This document shows, piece by piece, positions 17,813 through 24,918 of a stretch of 64,000 nt of DNA. The notes under the pieces were generated by a model. The model searched no databases and was not told the DNA's origin. It worked only from the letters and a program-made list of their open reading frames with translations. How positions within the stretch are numbered: the first letter of the stretch is position 1; each line of letters starts with the position of its first letter. Location of the stretch: the NCBI RefSeq assembly GCF_900156735.1, contig NZ_FTOL01000006.1:62001-126000 (forward strand), in the 5' to 3' direction. Source of the stretch: Chryseobacterium ureilyticum. GTDB taxonomy: Bacteria; Bacteroidota; Bacteroidia; Flavobacteriales; Weeksellaceae. Position numbers and translations under genes: made by a program.

Positions 17813-18370
17813 TTATTTCTGATAAAGTGATACAAATTTCTCAAGGCCGTCTCTCTGTCCTGCTCCTACAGCCTCAAATTTCCATTCTCCGTTTCTGTTA
17901 TAGATTCTTCCGAATTCTACTGCTGTTTCGATTGAGAAATCTTCGTCTAGCTCATATTTTAAGATCTCTTCATTCGTATCTGTATTAAAAATTCTGATGA
18001 AAGAATTTCTTACCTGTCCAAAGTTTTGTTTTCTTGAATCTGCGTCGTGAATAGTTACGACTACAGTAATTTCTTTTACAGCACCATCAATTTTTGTAAG
18101 ATCAATTTTGATCTGCTCATCATCACCCGATCCTTCTCCTGTAAGGTTATCTCCTGTATGGATTACTGCTTGATCCGGAGACTCAAGGTTGTTATAAAAA
18201 ATAAAGTGGTTATCTGAAACCAGTTTTTTATCGTCCCCCAATAAAAATAAAGAAGCGTCAAGGTCAAATGCTGTTCCTGTAGAAGTATTATTGATATCCC
18301 ATCCTAAACCTACAGTAAATTTAGGTGCGTTAATATTTTCTCTTTGTCCTTTTTGTAAGTTAATAGCCAT
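17813..18370 (-). CDS. terD: TerD family calcium-binding stress protein
   Basis: Standard-length TerD/TerE protein of 185 residues: MAINLQKGQRENI, GLGWDINNTSTGTAFDLDAS, then the Ca-binding DNLTGEGSGDDEQIKIDL, with FGRIYNRNGEWKFEAVG at the C-terminus. All acidic calcium ligands expected in the two loops are present. It overlaps the upstream PRTase-like gene by 11 bases and nearly abuts telA, so these three are tightly cotranscribed. Confidence 0.93.
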   Translation of the reverse strand: MAINLQKGQRENINAPKFTVGLGWDINNTSTGTAFDLDASLFLLGDDKKLVSDNHFIFYNNLESPDQAVIHTGDNLTGEGSGDDEQIKIDLTKIDGAVKEITVVVTIHDADSRKQNFGQVRNSFIRIFNTDTNEEILKYELDEDFSIETAVEFGRIYNRNGEWKFEAVGAGQRDGLEKFVSLYQK

Positions 18371-19184
18371 AATATAATTCCGTTTGTGTTAAAGTATTGA
18401 TGTTGTTTTCGTATTCTTTTATTAAATGATAATTGTTACTGATGGCAAGCTCCAACAGAAGATCCATCTGTGCCTTTTTTACTTTAGACGTAAGATAATC
18501 AAAATTACTTGATTCCAAGCTTAAAATATATTTTACAATCCTTGTATTGAACTCAAAGCTTTGCTTATTCATCACTTCTGCAATATGTTCTACATTTTTC
18601 ACCGCATAGTAATTGAAAAAGTTTTCAATTTTAGGATCAAGGTCAAAATTCATCAGTTCTGCATAATACAGGAACATAAAATCTGCCTCTACTTTATATT
18701 CATCAAGGATTTTGTTTACCGTATACTCATGACTTCCCGTAATTTTTATATCATCTATAAAAATACAAAGTTTTCCTCTTAAAAAATCTTTATCGATGTA
18801 ATAAGTATCATTGGCAATCAGATTTTTGCGATCTTCGAAACTAAGATTACCATAATCTGTTATATAGGTATGATTTCTATTGATTTTTGATAGGATGGAA
18901 GATTTCTTTCCTTTTTGAAATAAATAGAAGTCCAAATGCTTTTTAAAGAAAAAACACAGAAAGTTTGAAGCTGTAGGAATTGCCATATAAGGACTTGGAA
19001 GTACTACAATTTCTTTATCTGTATTGAAAAGGTGTTCATTTTCAGAAATAAGTCCATCGAATAATTCTTTTGCAAATTTTTCAGCATACGACTTATCGCC
19101 ATATTTGAAATAGCTGTATTCTGCAGGTGAAAAAGTAAACTCATCCGCTGAATGAATGTGGTGTAAGCTGTATCTTTTGTTCAT
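18360..19184 (-). CDS. Phosphoribosyltransferase-like protein of the ter cluster
   Basis: A 274-residue protein whose LCIFIDDIKITGSHEYTV segment (about residue 135) matches the PRPP-binding loop of type I phosphoribosyltransferases (two acids, then TG), with VVLPSPYMAIPTASNFL ahead of it as the typical loop region. PRTase-like and HAD proteins form the biosynthetic side of Ter systems described by Anantharaman, Iyer and Aravind. The substrate is unknown. It overlaps terD and lies eight bases downstream of the HAD gene. Confidence 0.75.
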   Translation of the reverse strand: MNKRYSLHHIHSADEFTFSPAEYSYFKYGDKSYAEKFAKELFDGLISENEHLFNTDKEIVVLPSPYMAIPTASNFLCFFFKKHLDFYLFQKGKKSSILSKINRNHTYITDYGNLSFEDRKNLIANDTYYIDKDFLRGKLCIFIDDIKITGSHEYTVNKILDEYKVEADFMFLYYAELMNFDLDPKIENFFNYYAVKNVEHIAEVMNKQSFEFNTRIVKYILSLESSNFDYLTSKVKKAQMDLLLELAISNNYHLIKEYENNINTLTQTELYYGY

Positions 19185-19192
19185 GTTTATCT

Positions 19193-19861
19193 TTAGTGTT
19201 TAAGTAGGTGTGCGCTGAAACCGAAGTCTTTTGCTCCCTTGTAATCTGCAACAGGATTATCTCCGATATGCAGAATCTGACGCATAGGAAGCTCCTGATC
19301 TTTGATATTATTCTTCACTTCCTGAAAAATAAGAGGGTTAGGTTTCGAACAGTTGATTTCGTCTGAATAAATGTGAAAATCTATATACTGATCCAAATTT
19401 TCATGAATCAGAAATTTTCTCATTGTTTTTCCTTTGATGAATCCTGTATTACTCAGAATATTGATAGTCTTCCCTTGATTTTTAATTTCATCAAAAAAGC
19501 TATGGATATTTTCAAAAATGATAACAGGCTTATATTCCAGAAACAGCTCTTCACTTTTTACATAAAACTCATTAAGCTTTTCTTTGTTTAAAAATTTTAT
19601 ATCTACATTCAACGCACCTAAAATCATCAGATAAATTTCAAATGTATCTATATTCCCTCCTGTTACTTCATTAATTGTATTGCAAAGATCATCGTAATAT
19701 TTTACGGTTCTTGCAACTACTTCTATGGGAGCATCCACATTAAAAAACGAGGAGAACAGCTCAACTCTTTTTGTTTTAAATTCGGGATGAGATTTTATTA
19801 AGGTGAGCCACAAATCAAAAGAAAAATGACAGTGGTTATGGATGTCGATATCTGTTTTCAA
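19193..19861 (-). CDS. HAD-family hydrolase of the ter cluster
   Basis: HAD phosphatase of 222 residues. Motif I is SFDLWLTL (nucleophile Asp present; the usual second Asp is replaced by Trp, seen in some subfamilies), motif II ILSNTGF, motif III lysine in SKPNP, motif IV HIGDNPVADYKGA. A cap domain fills residues 20-110. First gene of the ter run, probably acting with the PRTase-like protein on a nucleotide-like metabolite (inference from published Ter context). Confidence 0.85.
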   Translation of the reverse strand: MKTDIDIHNHCHFSFDLWLTLIKSHPEFKTKRVELFSSFFNVDAPIEVVARTVKYYDDLCNTINEVTGGNIDTFEIYLMILGALNVDIKFLNKEKLNEFYVKSEELFLEYKPVIIFENIHSFFDEIKNQGKTINILSNTGFIKGKTMRKFLIHENLDQYIDFHIYSDEINCSKPNPLIFQEVKNNIKDQELPMRQILHIGDNPVADYKGAKDFGFSAHLLKH

Positions 19862-20029
19862 TATGTTTTAGTTAAAAGTTTTCTTTAGCTTTCTTGAAAA
19901 AGATTTAAAATGTTTGAATCATCAACAAGTGTTTAATTTCTATTCTTCCCAAAGATAAAATTTTTATCATAAAAGTATTACTTCGATTCTCTGTTTTAAG
20001 ATATTTTATGATTTGATAGCAGAAACAAT

Positions 20030-20062
20030 AAAAAAGGACTATAATTTCTTATAGCCCTTTTT
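20030..20062 (-). terminator. Intrinsic terminator of the SulP gene
   Basis: AAAAAGGACTAT pairs with ATAGCCCTTTTT (one mismatch) around a short loop. On the minus strand it ends in a T run. It lies about 90 bases after the SulP stop. Confidence 0.75.
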
Positions 20063-20151
20063 CCTGTTACGGGAGTTTAGATTTTTATTGTGAATAGTCA
20101 ATCTTCAATTCACTTCGCTTGCAAAGCAAAATTCACATATTGAATCCTTAA

Positions 20152-21690
20152 CTATTTTTCCGGCATTACTTTATATGTTGGATCTTCCTGAATATTTACT
20201 TCTACAATGGCTTCAGCATTTTTCAGCATTTTACGGCAGTCTTCGCTGAGATGGCGGAGATATACTGTTTTTCCCTGCTGCTTGTATCGCTTTGACAGTT
20301 TATCAAGAGCATCAATGGCACTCATATCCACAATGCGGCTTTCTTTAAAGTCTACAATGATCTCGTCAGGGTCATCCATAGGATCAAATTTATCTGCAAA
20401 AGCTGTAGCAGAACCGAAAAATAATGGTCCCAATATTTCATAATGCCTGATTCCGTTTTCATCAATATATTTTCTGGCACGTATCCTTTTAGCATTATCC
20501 CATGCAAAGACTAAAGCAGAAATAATAACTCCTACCAAAACAGCCAAAGCAAGATTGTGAAGAACCACAGTAATCAAAGCAACTGTAATCCCCACGAATA
20601 TATCAGACTTAGGCATTTTATTCACAATTCTGATGGAAACCCACTGAAAAGTACTGATTGCCACCATCATCATCACCCCTACCAGTGCCGCCATCGGAAT
20701 TTTTTCTATGATGGGCGCACCAATTAAAATAATCATAAGGATCATAAGGGATGCAATAATTCCTGATAATCTGGCTCTGGAACCTGCATTAAGATTTACC
20801 AATGTTTGTGCTACCATTGCACACCCCCCCATTCCACCGAAAAATCCGTTTATAATATTTGCCAGCCCTTGAGCTACAGATTCTTTATTTGTATTTCCTT
20901 TGGAATTTGTGATCTCATCAACCATAGATAAAGTCAGAAGTGATTCAATTAGCCCTACCCCTGCCATAATCAATGCATAAGGGAAAATAATCTGTAAGGT
21001 TTCCACGGTAAAAGGAATCTGTGGGATATGAAAACTTGGAAGATTTCCGCTGATATGAGCAATGTCGGCTACTGTTTTCGTTTGAATATTAAATCCAAGA
21101 ACGACAGCAAACACGACAATGATTGCCACTAAAGAAGCAGGAACAGCTTTTGTAATTTTCGGGAACAGGTAAACAACAGCAATCGTAAGAGCCGTTAATC
21201 CTCCCATGATATACAAAGGTGCCCCCTGAAGCCAACCTACAATACCATTGCTGTCTGTAGTTTTAAATTGTTCTACCTGTGCCATAAAAATAATGATTGC
21301 CAATCCGTTCAGGAAGCCATACATTACAGGCTGAGGAATAAGCCGTACAAACTTACCGAGCTTGAAAACCCCGACAAGCATTTGAAGTATTCCTGCCAGT
21401 GCCACGGTTGCAAAAAGATATTCTATTCCGTGAGATTGTATTAAGGCAATCAACACAACAATGGTAGCTCCAGCTCCTCCGGAAACCATTCCTGGGCGAC
21501 CTCCCAAAACAGCTGTTACAAAACCCATTATACAAGCTGCATACAGCCCTGTAAGAGGTGACAGCCCGGCAAGAATTGCAAATGATAGAGACTCAGGAAT
21601 CATGGTCATAGCAACGGTAAAGCCAGCCAATAACTCATTTTTATAATTAATTTTTTTCGAAAAATCGAATAAGCTTATGGTATTTTTCAT
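20152..21690 (-). CDS. SulP family anion transporter with STAS domain
   Basis: Inner-membrane SLC26/SulP transporter of 512 residues for sulfate, bicarbonate or another anion. LLAGFTVAMTMIPESLSFAILAGLSPLTGLYAA is the family opening (first part: AGFTVAMTMIPESLSFA), and GGMGGCAMVAQTLVN marks the core. About 10-12 membrane segments span residues 20-400. A cytosolic STAS domain (about 420-505) has IIVDFKESRIVDMSAIDAL. The anion cannot be told from sequence. Own promoter and terminator. Confidence 0.9.
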   Translation of the reverse strand: MKNTISLFDFSKKINYKNELLAGFTVAMTMIPESLSFAILAGLSPLTGLYAACIMGFVTAVLGGRPGMVSGGAGATIVVLIALIQSHGIEYLFATVALAGILQMLVGVFKLGKFVRLIPQPVMYGFLNGLAIIIFMAQVEQFKTTDSNGIVGWLQGAPLYIMGGLTALTIAVVYLFPKITKAVPASLVAIIVVFAVVLGFNIQTKTVADIAHISGNLPSFHIPQIPFTVETLQIIFPYALIMAGVGLIESLLTLSMVDEITNSKGNTNKESVAQGLANIINGFFGGMGGCAMVAQTLVNLNAGSRARLSGIIASLMILMIILIGAPIIEKIPMAALVGVMMMVAISTFQWVSIRIVNKMPKSDIFVGITVALITVVLHNLALAVLVGVIISALVFAWDNAKRIRARKYIDENGIRHYEILGPLFFGSATAFADKFDPMDDPDEIIVDFKESRIVDMSAIDALDKLSKRYKQQGKTVYLRHLSEDCRKMLKNAEAIVEVNIQEDPTYKVMPEK

Positions 21691-21697
21691 TGAACTG

Positions 21698-21728
21698 CAA
21701 AGGTATATACTTGCTTACTGGTATACAA
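21698..21728 (-). promoter_or_regulatory. Promoter of the SulP gene
   Basis: TTG (21726-21728) and TACCTTTG (21698-21705) on the minus strand are 20 bases apart, a full Bacteroidetes promoter eight bases before the ATG. Confidence 0.7.
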
Positions 21729-22316
21729 TTTTTTATTTTCTACTTTTCAACACAATTCTAATCATTAAAATAATTCACACATAAGTTCCTATAATATGTT
21801 AATTTTAATTAAAATTATCTTATAAATTCACTTTTTTAAACTTCTAACGAGAATCTCTTATGATTTTTGTTTACATTTGAGAACAATTAAGCAGATTATT
21901 CGGTACTAAACAAATATTCAAGGCATACAACTGATTGTCAGAATACATACAATCGTTAAATACGTAAAGCTTATAAATAGTATTGCATAAAAAATCTTTA
22001 ATAGGTTATATATTATTTACACAAAATGGTAGAAAAAGGAGGTTTGAAAAAGAAGAAGAGTTATAAATCCATTGAAAATAAAAAATACACCTAAAGGTAC
22101 ATTCAAGTGGTAACGACTATATTTTTTTAAGAAATTAGGCAATCCTACCCTGATTAATTTTTTGAAAAGTCATAGTTCTGTTAATTTATCTGATTCTTTC
22201 TTTACAACTTCTTTTATATCTCCCTATCTGAATCTTGAACAACAGATTGTGATACACTTGATATATAACTATTCGAGCTTTCTTATGTAGAATTTTAATT
22301 AACAGATATTTTAAAA
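21729..22316. other. AT-rich intergenic stretch
   Basis: Nearly 600 bases between the SulP promoter and the HTH gene. I see only scattered A/T tracts and a 22-codon reading frame near 22026 (Lys-rich, no support). No promoter box is convincing for the downstream gene. Confidence 0.45.
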
Positions 22317-22745
22317 ATGTTATACAAAGAGATCCATATTGGAACGTTTATTAAGGAAAAAGTAGATGAAAATGAAATAACAATGGAGAGGATCTGCAAG
22401 TTTCTGGGCAAAGATGAAGATGTTGTGGAAAAAATGTACAATAGCAAATCTATGGATTCGGATCTTCTTCTAAGGTGGTGTAAATTATTGGAATACGATT
22501 TTTTCAGACTTTATAGCTCGCACCTGATTTTATATGCACCTCCCGCTGCTATTAATAAGAACCAGCAGAAGTCTGATAAAATTCCTTATTTCAGAAAGAA
22601 TATTTACACTCAGGAAATCAAAGAATTTATCATGAAAAGAATTATCTCTGGAGAGATGACGCAAAGTGAGGTTATTAAGGAATATTCCATTCCTAAAAGT
22701 ACTCTTCACAGATGGCTTCAGAAAAGTGATAACACGAACGGATAA
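22317..22745 (+). CDS. HTH protein, two DNA-binding segments
   Basis: A 142-residue protein. The N-terminal half (ITMERICKFLGKDEDVVEKMY and LLLRWCKLLEYDFFRLYSSHL) resembles phage-repressor-like helices; the C-terminal half (GEMTQSEVIKEYSIPKSTLHRWLQK, quoted in part: QSEVIKEYSIPKSTLHRWL) is a transposase-type HTH. I recall similar proteins in many Chryseobacterium genomes, but their role is not established. Eleven bases separate it from a second HTH gene; no transposase catalytic domain is present. Confidence 0.65.
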   Translation: MLYKEIHIGTFIKEKVDENEITMERICKFLGKDEDVVEKMYNSKSMDSDLLLRWCKLLEYDFFRLYSSHLILYAPPAAINKNQQKSDKIPYFRKNIYTQEIKEFIMKRIISGEMTQSEVIKEYSIPKSTLHRWLQKSDNTNG

Positions 22746-22756
22746 ACTGAGATAAA

Positions 22757-23104
22757 ATGCGCCCCAATTACAAAAAAATCTATCAGGATATGCTTAAACT
22801 TGAGTATCCGGATAAATTAAAAGATCCAAAAATCAAAGAACTTCTTGGCAAACTGGAAACCACAGAAGATGTCCTGAAATTCAATGACAGACTCTTCAAA
22901 CCTTCAAAGGAAAGCCAGAAAAACAATCAGAAACTGAAGACTTATGATAAGAAAACCATGCTAAAACTTCTTCAGTATCAGAAGAAACATGGGCATTCTA
23001 CTAGTTATATGTCTAAAAAGTATAAAATAAGCAGAACTACCCTCACCAAATGGAAACAAATGTTTGAGGAAGAACTTGAAAAAAAAGAAAAGAAAGCCGA
23101 TTAA
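22757..23104 (+). CDS. Small transposase-type HTH protein
   Basis: A 115-residue basic protein ending in a helix-turn-helix (HSTSYMSKKYKISRTTLTKW) of the same class as the neighbour upstream, with a Lys-rich tail. No catalytic domain. Together the two genes form a plus-strand operon closed by a strong terminator. They could be a domesticated pair of transposon-derived regulators. They face the Y-RNA-like array, which runs towards them on the other strand. Confidence 0.6.
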   Translation: MRPNYKKIYQDMLKLEYPDKLKDPKIKELLGKLETTEDVLKFNDRLFKPSKESQKNNQKLKTYDKKTMLKLLQYQKKHGHSTSYMSKKYKISRTTLTKWKQMFEEELEKKEKKAD

Positions 23105-23119
23105 TCATCGGCTTTTTTT
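23093..23119 (+). terminator. Intrinsic terminator of the HTH pair
   Basis: AAAGCCGAT and ATCGGCTTT pair perfectly around five bases, followed by TTTT. The stem overlaps the last codons of the 22757 gene. Confidence 0.85.
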
Positions 23120-23140
23120 GTAAAGGTAATGATAAGGAAA

Positions 23141-23215
23141 AACGGGGCTTAACTTCCAGGATTCGAACCGGATAACCTTGCCGGAATTACCGACTTCGTT
23201 ATTCCTCCCCAAATA
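23141..23215 (-). ncRNA. Degenerate tRNA-like remnant at the end of the Y-RNA array
   Basis: On the minus strand GGTTCGAATCC marks a T-arm with an imperfect stem, enclosed by distant GGGG/CCCC ends. It lacks the TGCCGTA and ATTGC signatures of the six units beside it, so it is probably a decayed member rather than an active gene. Confidence 0.35.
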
Positions 23216-23264
23216 GCTGTAACAATGAATTTTTTCCTGACAACACTTATACAATACATTTAGC

Positions 23265-23345
23265 ACTAAGCCGGAGGCGGGAAGAAAGGAAAGTTTAGAA
23301 AATTACGATACAAAGATGTATTCCAATTCCCGCTTCTGGCTTAGT
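23265..23345 (+). ncRNA. 19-bp hairpin, probably a plus-strand structured RNA
   Basis: Arms ACTAAGCCGGAGGCGGGAA (23265-23283) and TTCCCGCTTCTGGCTTAGT (23327-23345) form 19 consecutive pairs around a 43-base loop. Two of these pairs are G-U as plus-strand RNA but would be C-A mismatches on the minus strand, which favours plus-strand transcription. It may equally be the remains of a small inverted repeat element. Confidence 0.5.
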
Positions 23346-23367
23346 TACTTAAAATATAATCTTATAA

Positions 23368-23507
23368 AAACAAGGCAACAGGCAAATAGTGATGTCGTGC
23401 TCTACCAGCTGAGCTACTCTTCCTTTAATTTTTAGTGGAAGAGACAGGATTCGAACCTGTGTCCCCGTCGTGATGATCGAAGTAACACTATTCTACGGCA
23501 CTTGTTT
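23368..23507 (-). ncRNA. Y-RNA-like unit 1 with permuted tRNA-like domain
   Basis: Minus-strand RNA of about 140 nt. Terminal stem AAACAAG/CTTGTTT, then TGCCGTAG, second stem AATAGTG/CACTATT. Inside, a tRNA is read in permuted order: T-arm ACAGG-TTCGAAT-CCTGT, acceptor strand CTCTTCC, a 13-base joining loop, acceptor strand GGAAGAG, then D-arm GCTCAGCTGGTAGAGC. The 3' side carries TTGC before the terminal stem and a T run after it. Confidence 0.75.
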
Positions 23508-23518
23508 GTTTTTAAAAA

Positions 23519-23620
23519 AAAGAGGCAACTATTCGAAAAGACTTTTATAAATCATTTTCATGATCTATTCTGGAGTCGAACCAAATGTAACCGAAGTAAG
23601 CCTTCTCTACGGCACTCTTT
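23519..23620 (-). ncRNA. Y-RNA-like unit 2, compact form
   Basis: Terminal stem AAAGAG/CTCTTT with TGCCGTAG on the 5' side and AGTTGC on the 3' side. The second stem GAGAAGGCTT/AAGTCTTTTC has two G-U pairs only if read as minus-strand RNA. Then T-arm TTTGG-TTCGACT-CCAGA and a hairpin AGATCAT-GAAA-ATGATTT in place of an acceptor stem. No D-arm. Ends in eight Ts. Confidence 0.75.
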
Positions 23621-23628
23621 CATAATAA

Positions 23629-23767
23629 TCAAGGTAAAACTGTTGGAATCTTCCGTGCATTTGCTCTAACCAACTGAGCTACTTCTCCTTTTCGAGGGAA
23701 AAGGCAGGACTTGAACCTGCGACACAATGTTTATGATCTCGAAGCATGATTCCAAAACGACACTTGA
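23629..23767 (-). ncRNA. Y-RNA-like unit 3 with complete permuted tRNA
   Basis: Terminal stem TCAAG/CTTGA, TGTCGTTT, second stem TGGAATC/GATTCCA. Inside: half anticodon stem CATT, variable GTGTC, T-arm GCAGG-TTCAAGT-CCTGC, acceptor CTTTTCC/GGAGAAG joined by a loop, D-arm TAGCTCAGTTGGTTAGAGC, then AATG pairing with CATT. The tRNA is opened in its anticodon loop and closed at its acceptor end. Confidence 0.78.
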
Positions 23768-23771
23768 AAAC

Positions 23772-23900
23772 AGCAAGGCAATTGTGCAAACAGACACGTA
23801 TTAACGGTGTGCTATCTTTATACTATCTGCATTGCAGAACAGGACTTGCACCTGTACTTCCGTTCCCCCCACGAAGTATTTCTGTTTTACGGCACTTGCT
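23772..23900 (-). ncRNA. Y-RNA-like unit 4 with permuted tRNA-like domain
   Basis: Terminal stem AGCAAG/CTTGCT, TGCCGTAA, second stem AAACAGA/TCTGTTT, 3' AATTGC. Inside: AACGG/CCGTT as an anticodon-type stem, T-arm ACAGG-TGCAAGT-CCTGT, a short CTGC/GCAG acceptor hairpin and a poor D-arm (TAGTATAAAGATAGCA). Confidence 0.72.
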
Positions 23901-23908
23901 TTTTTATA

Positions 23909-23985
23909 AAACCAAGCAATTCAATTGTAAGAGTAATGGTTCAATTAAAAGTTGACGATGGAACTCTTACAGACGGCATTGGTTT
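23909..23985 (-). ncRNA. Y-RNA-like unit 5, minimal, no tRNA domain
   Basis: Terminal stem AAACCAA/TTGGTTT, TGCCGTCT, second stem GTAAGAG/CTCTTAC, 3' AATTGC and a T run. Only a 30-base AT-rich loop replaces the tRNA-like part, leaving little more than the presumed Ro-binding core. Confidence 0.72.
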
Positions 23986-23991
23986 GTTTTT

Positions 23992-24058
23992 ACCGGGCAA
24001 TTTTCGAAAAGACTCTGTCAGTTTGGAATCGAAGTAGGTCTTCTCTTACGGCACCGGT
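23992..24058 (-). ncRNA. Y-RNA-like unit 6, minimal, first in transcript
   Basis: Terminal stem ACCGG/CCGGT, TGCCGTAA, second stem GAGAAGACCT/AGTCTTTTC (one G-U on the minus strand, one bulge), loop with ACTTCGATTCC, 3' AATTGC. It lies closest to the -7 box at 24073, so it should be the first unit transcribed. Confidence 0.72.
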
Positions 24059-24072
24059 GTTAATTGTTACTG

Positions 24073-24080
24073 CAAAATTA
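24073..24080 (-). promoter_or_regulatory. -7 box TAATTTTG for the Y-RNA-like array
   Basis: Exact TAnnTTTG match on the minus strand, placed so that transcription would begin about 5-8 bases later, right at unit 6. A TTG at 24094-24096 is only 13 bases away, closer than usual. Confidence 0.55.
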
Positions 24081-24116
24081 AACGGCTAGTACGCAATCTA
24101 TTTACGCAGATGTATT

Positions 24117-24779
24117 TTATTTAATTCCCGATATAAGTTTTGAAATTTTTTCAGCGTTATTAATATTCTTTTTTTCCAAAATATTCAAAATTCTATTGTT
24201 AAAATTTATCTGATGTTGTTTTATTTTTTCCAACTCCTTTGTCAATAATGCCTCAGAGATTTCAAATTTTATGGTTATATTTTCAGGAATAATAGTACAT
24301 TCTTCGGTGTAATCTGAAAAACTGATGATACCGTTTTCTCTTTTATACAGAATCCAAGGGTGCCCAATCCATATATCTTTCCATTCGGAGGTCTGGTTTT
24401 CAAAAATTGCCTGCCATTCTTGTATATTACTCAGATCGCTGCAACAATTGGGTTCAATCAAAAATTCATTGTTATTTTTAAATACAACCCCACCATCAAA
24501 AGATAATACAAATAGATCTTCTTCAGAGTCATCAGCATCTATTTCTTCAAGCTTATGATTTACAAGAACCTGTAAAGTTTCATCATCAATGGTTTCAATA
24601 TCTACTAAAAAAGATCCTTTTTGAATTGTATTTACGTTGATATTAAGCTGAGAAGCTACTTCCATCATTTTCACGAACCATTCTTCATGGTTTGGATAAT
24701 CTGTAAATTCAGGGAATTCAAAATCTTCATCGGAATATTTAAACAGATTGATTTCAATTGTATTAATAAGTTGTATCAT
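24117..24779 (-). CDS. Unknown acidic protein between rsr and the Y-RNA array
   Basis: No family recognised. The 220-residue acidic product contains DLFVLSFDGGVVFKNNNEF and IWIGHPWILYKRENGIISF, a pattern reminiscent of immunity or SMI1-like folds but not enough for a call, and ends in a Lys-rich helix. It is on the same strand as Ro60, 139 bases downstream of it, and directly precedes the Y-RNA-like array, so it may belong to that transcript. Confidence 0.55.
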   Translation of the reverse strand: MIQLINTIEINLFKYSDEDFEFPEFTDYPNHEEWFVKMMEVASQLNINVNTIQKGSFLVDIETIDDETLQVLVNHKLEEIDADDSEEDLFVLSFDGGVVFKNNNEFLIEPNCCSDLSNIQEWQAIFENQTSEWKDIWIGHPWILYKRENGIISFSDYTEECTIIPENITIKFEISEALLTKELEKIKQHQINFNNRILNILEKKNINNAEKISKLISGIK

Positions 24780-24918
24780 TGTTGATTAGTTTAAAGTTTT
24801 ATAGCCCCGATTGCAACGGCATCCTTTTTCAGTTTCGGCTTGAAATAAGCACTGGCGAAAAAGATATAGTGAAAAGCGGGAATAAGCTCCTAAAAATTGT
24901 ATTGAAAAGCAGTACCTT
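24780..24918. repeat. Intergenic segment resembling a dispersed flavobacterial repeat
   Basis: The minus strand reads GGAGCTTATTCCCGCTTTTC ... GGATGCCGTTGCAATCGGGG. I recall similar ~110-base segments between genes of other flavobacteria, but no copy elsewhere in this window confirms it. A weak hairpin AAAGTAGTGC/GTACTGCTTT (24902-24930 region) overlaps the Ro60 stop. Confidence 0.35.

Noticed and set aside
22026..22094. 22-codon Lys-rich reading frame between the SulP and HTH genes
   Set aside because: No promoter, terminator or compositional support; AT-rich sequence makes such frames common.
23150..24060. Array 1 as a run of ordinary but decayed tRNA genes
   Set aside because: The halves are in permuted order inside well-kept outer stems with compensatory changes, which decay would not preserve.
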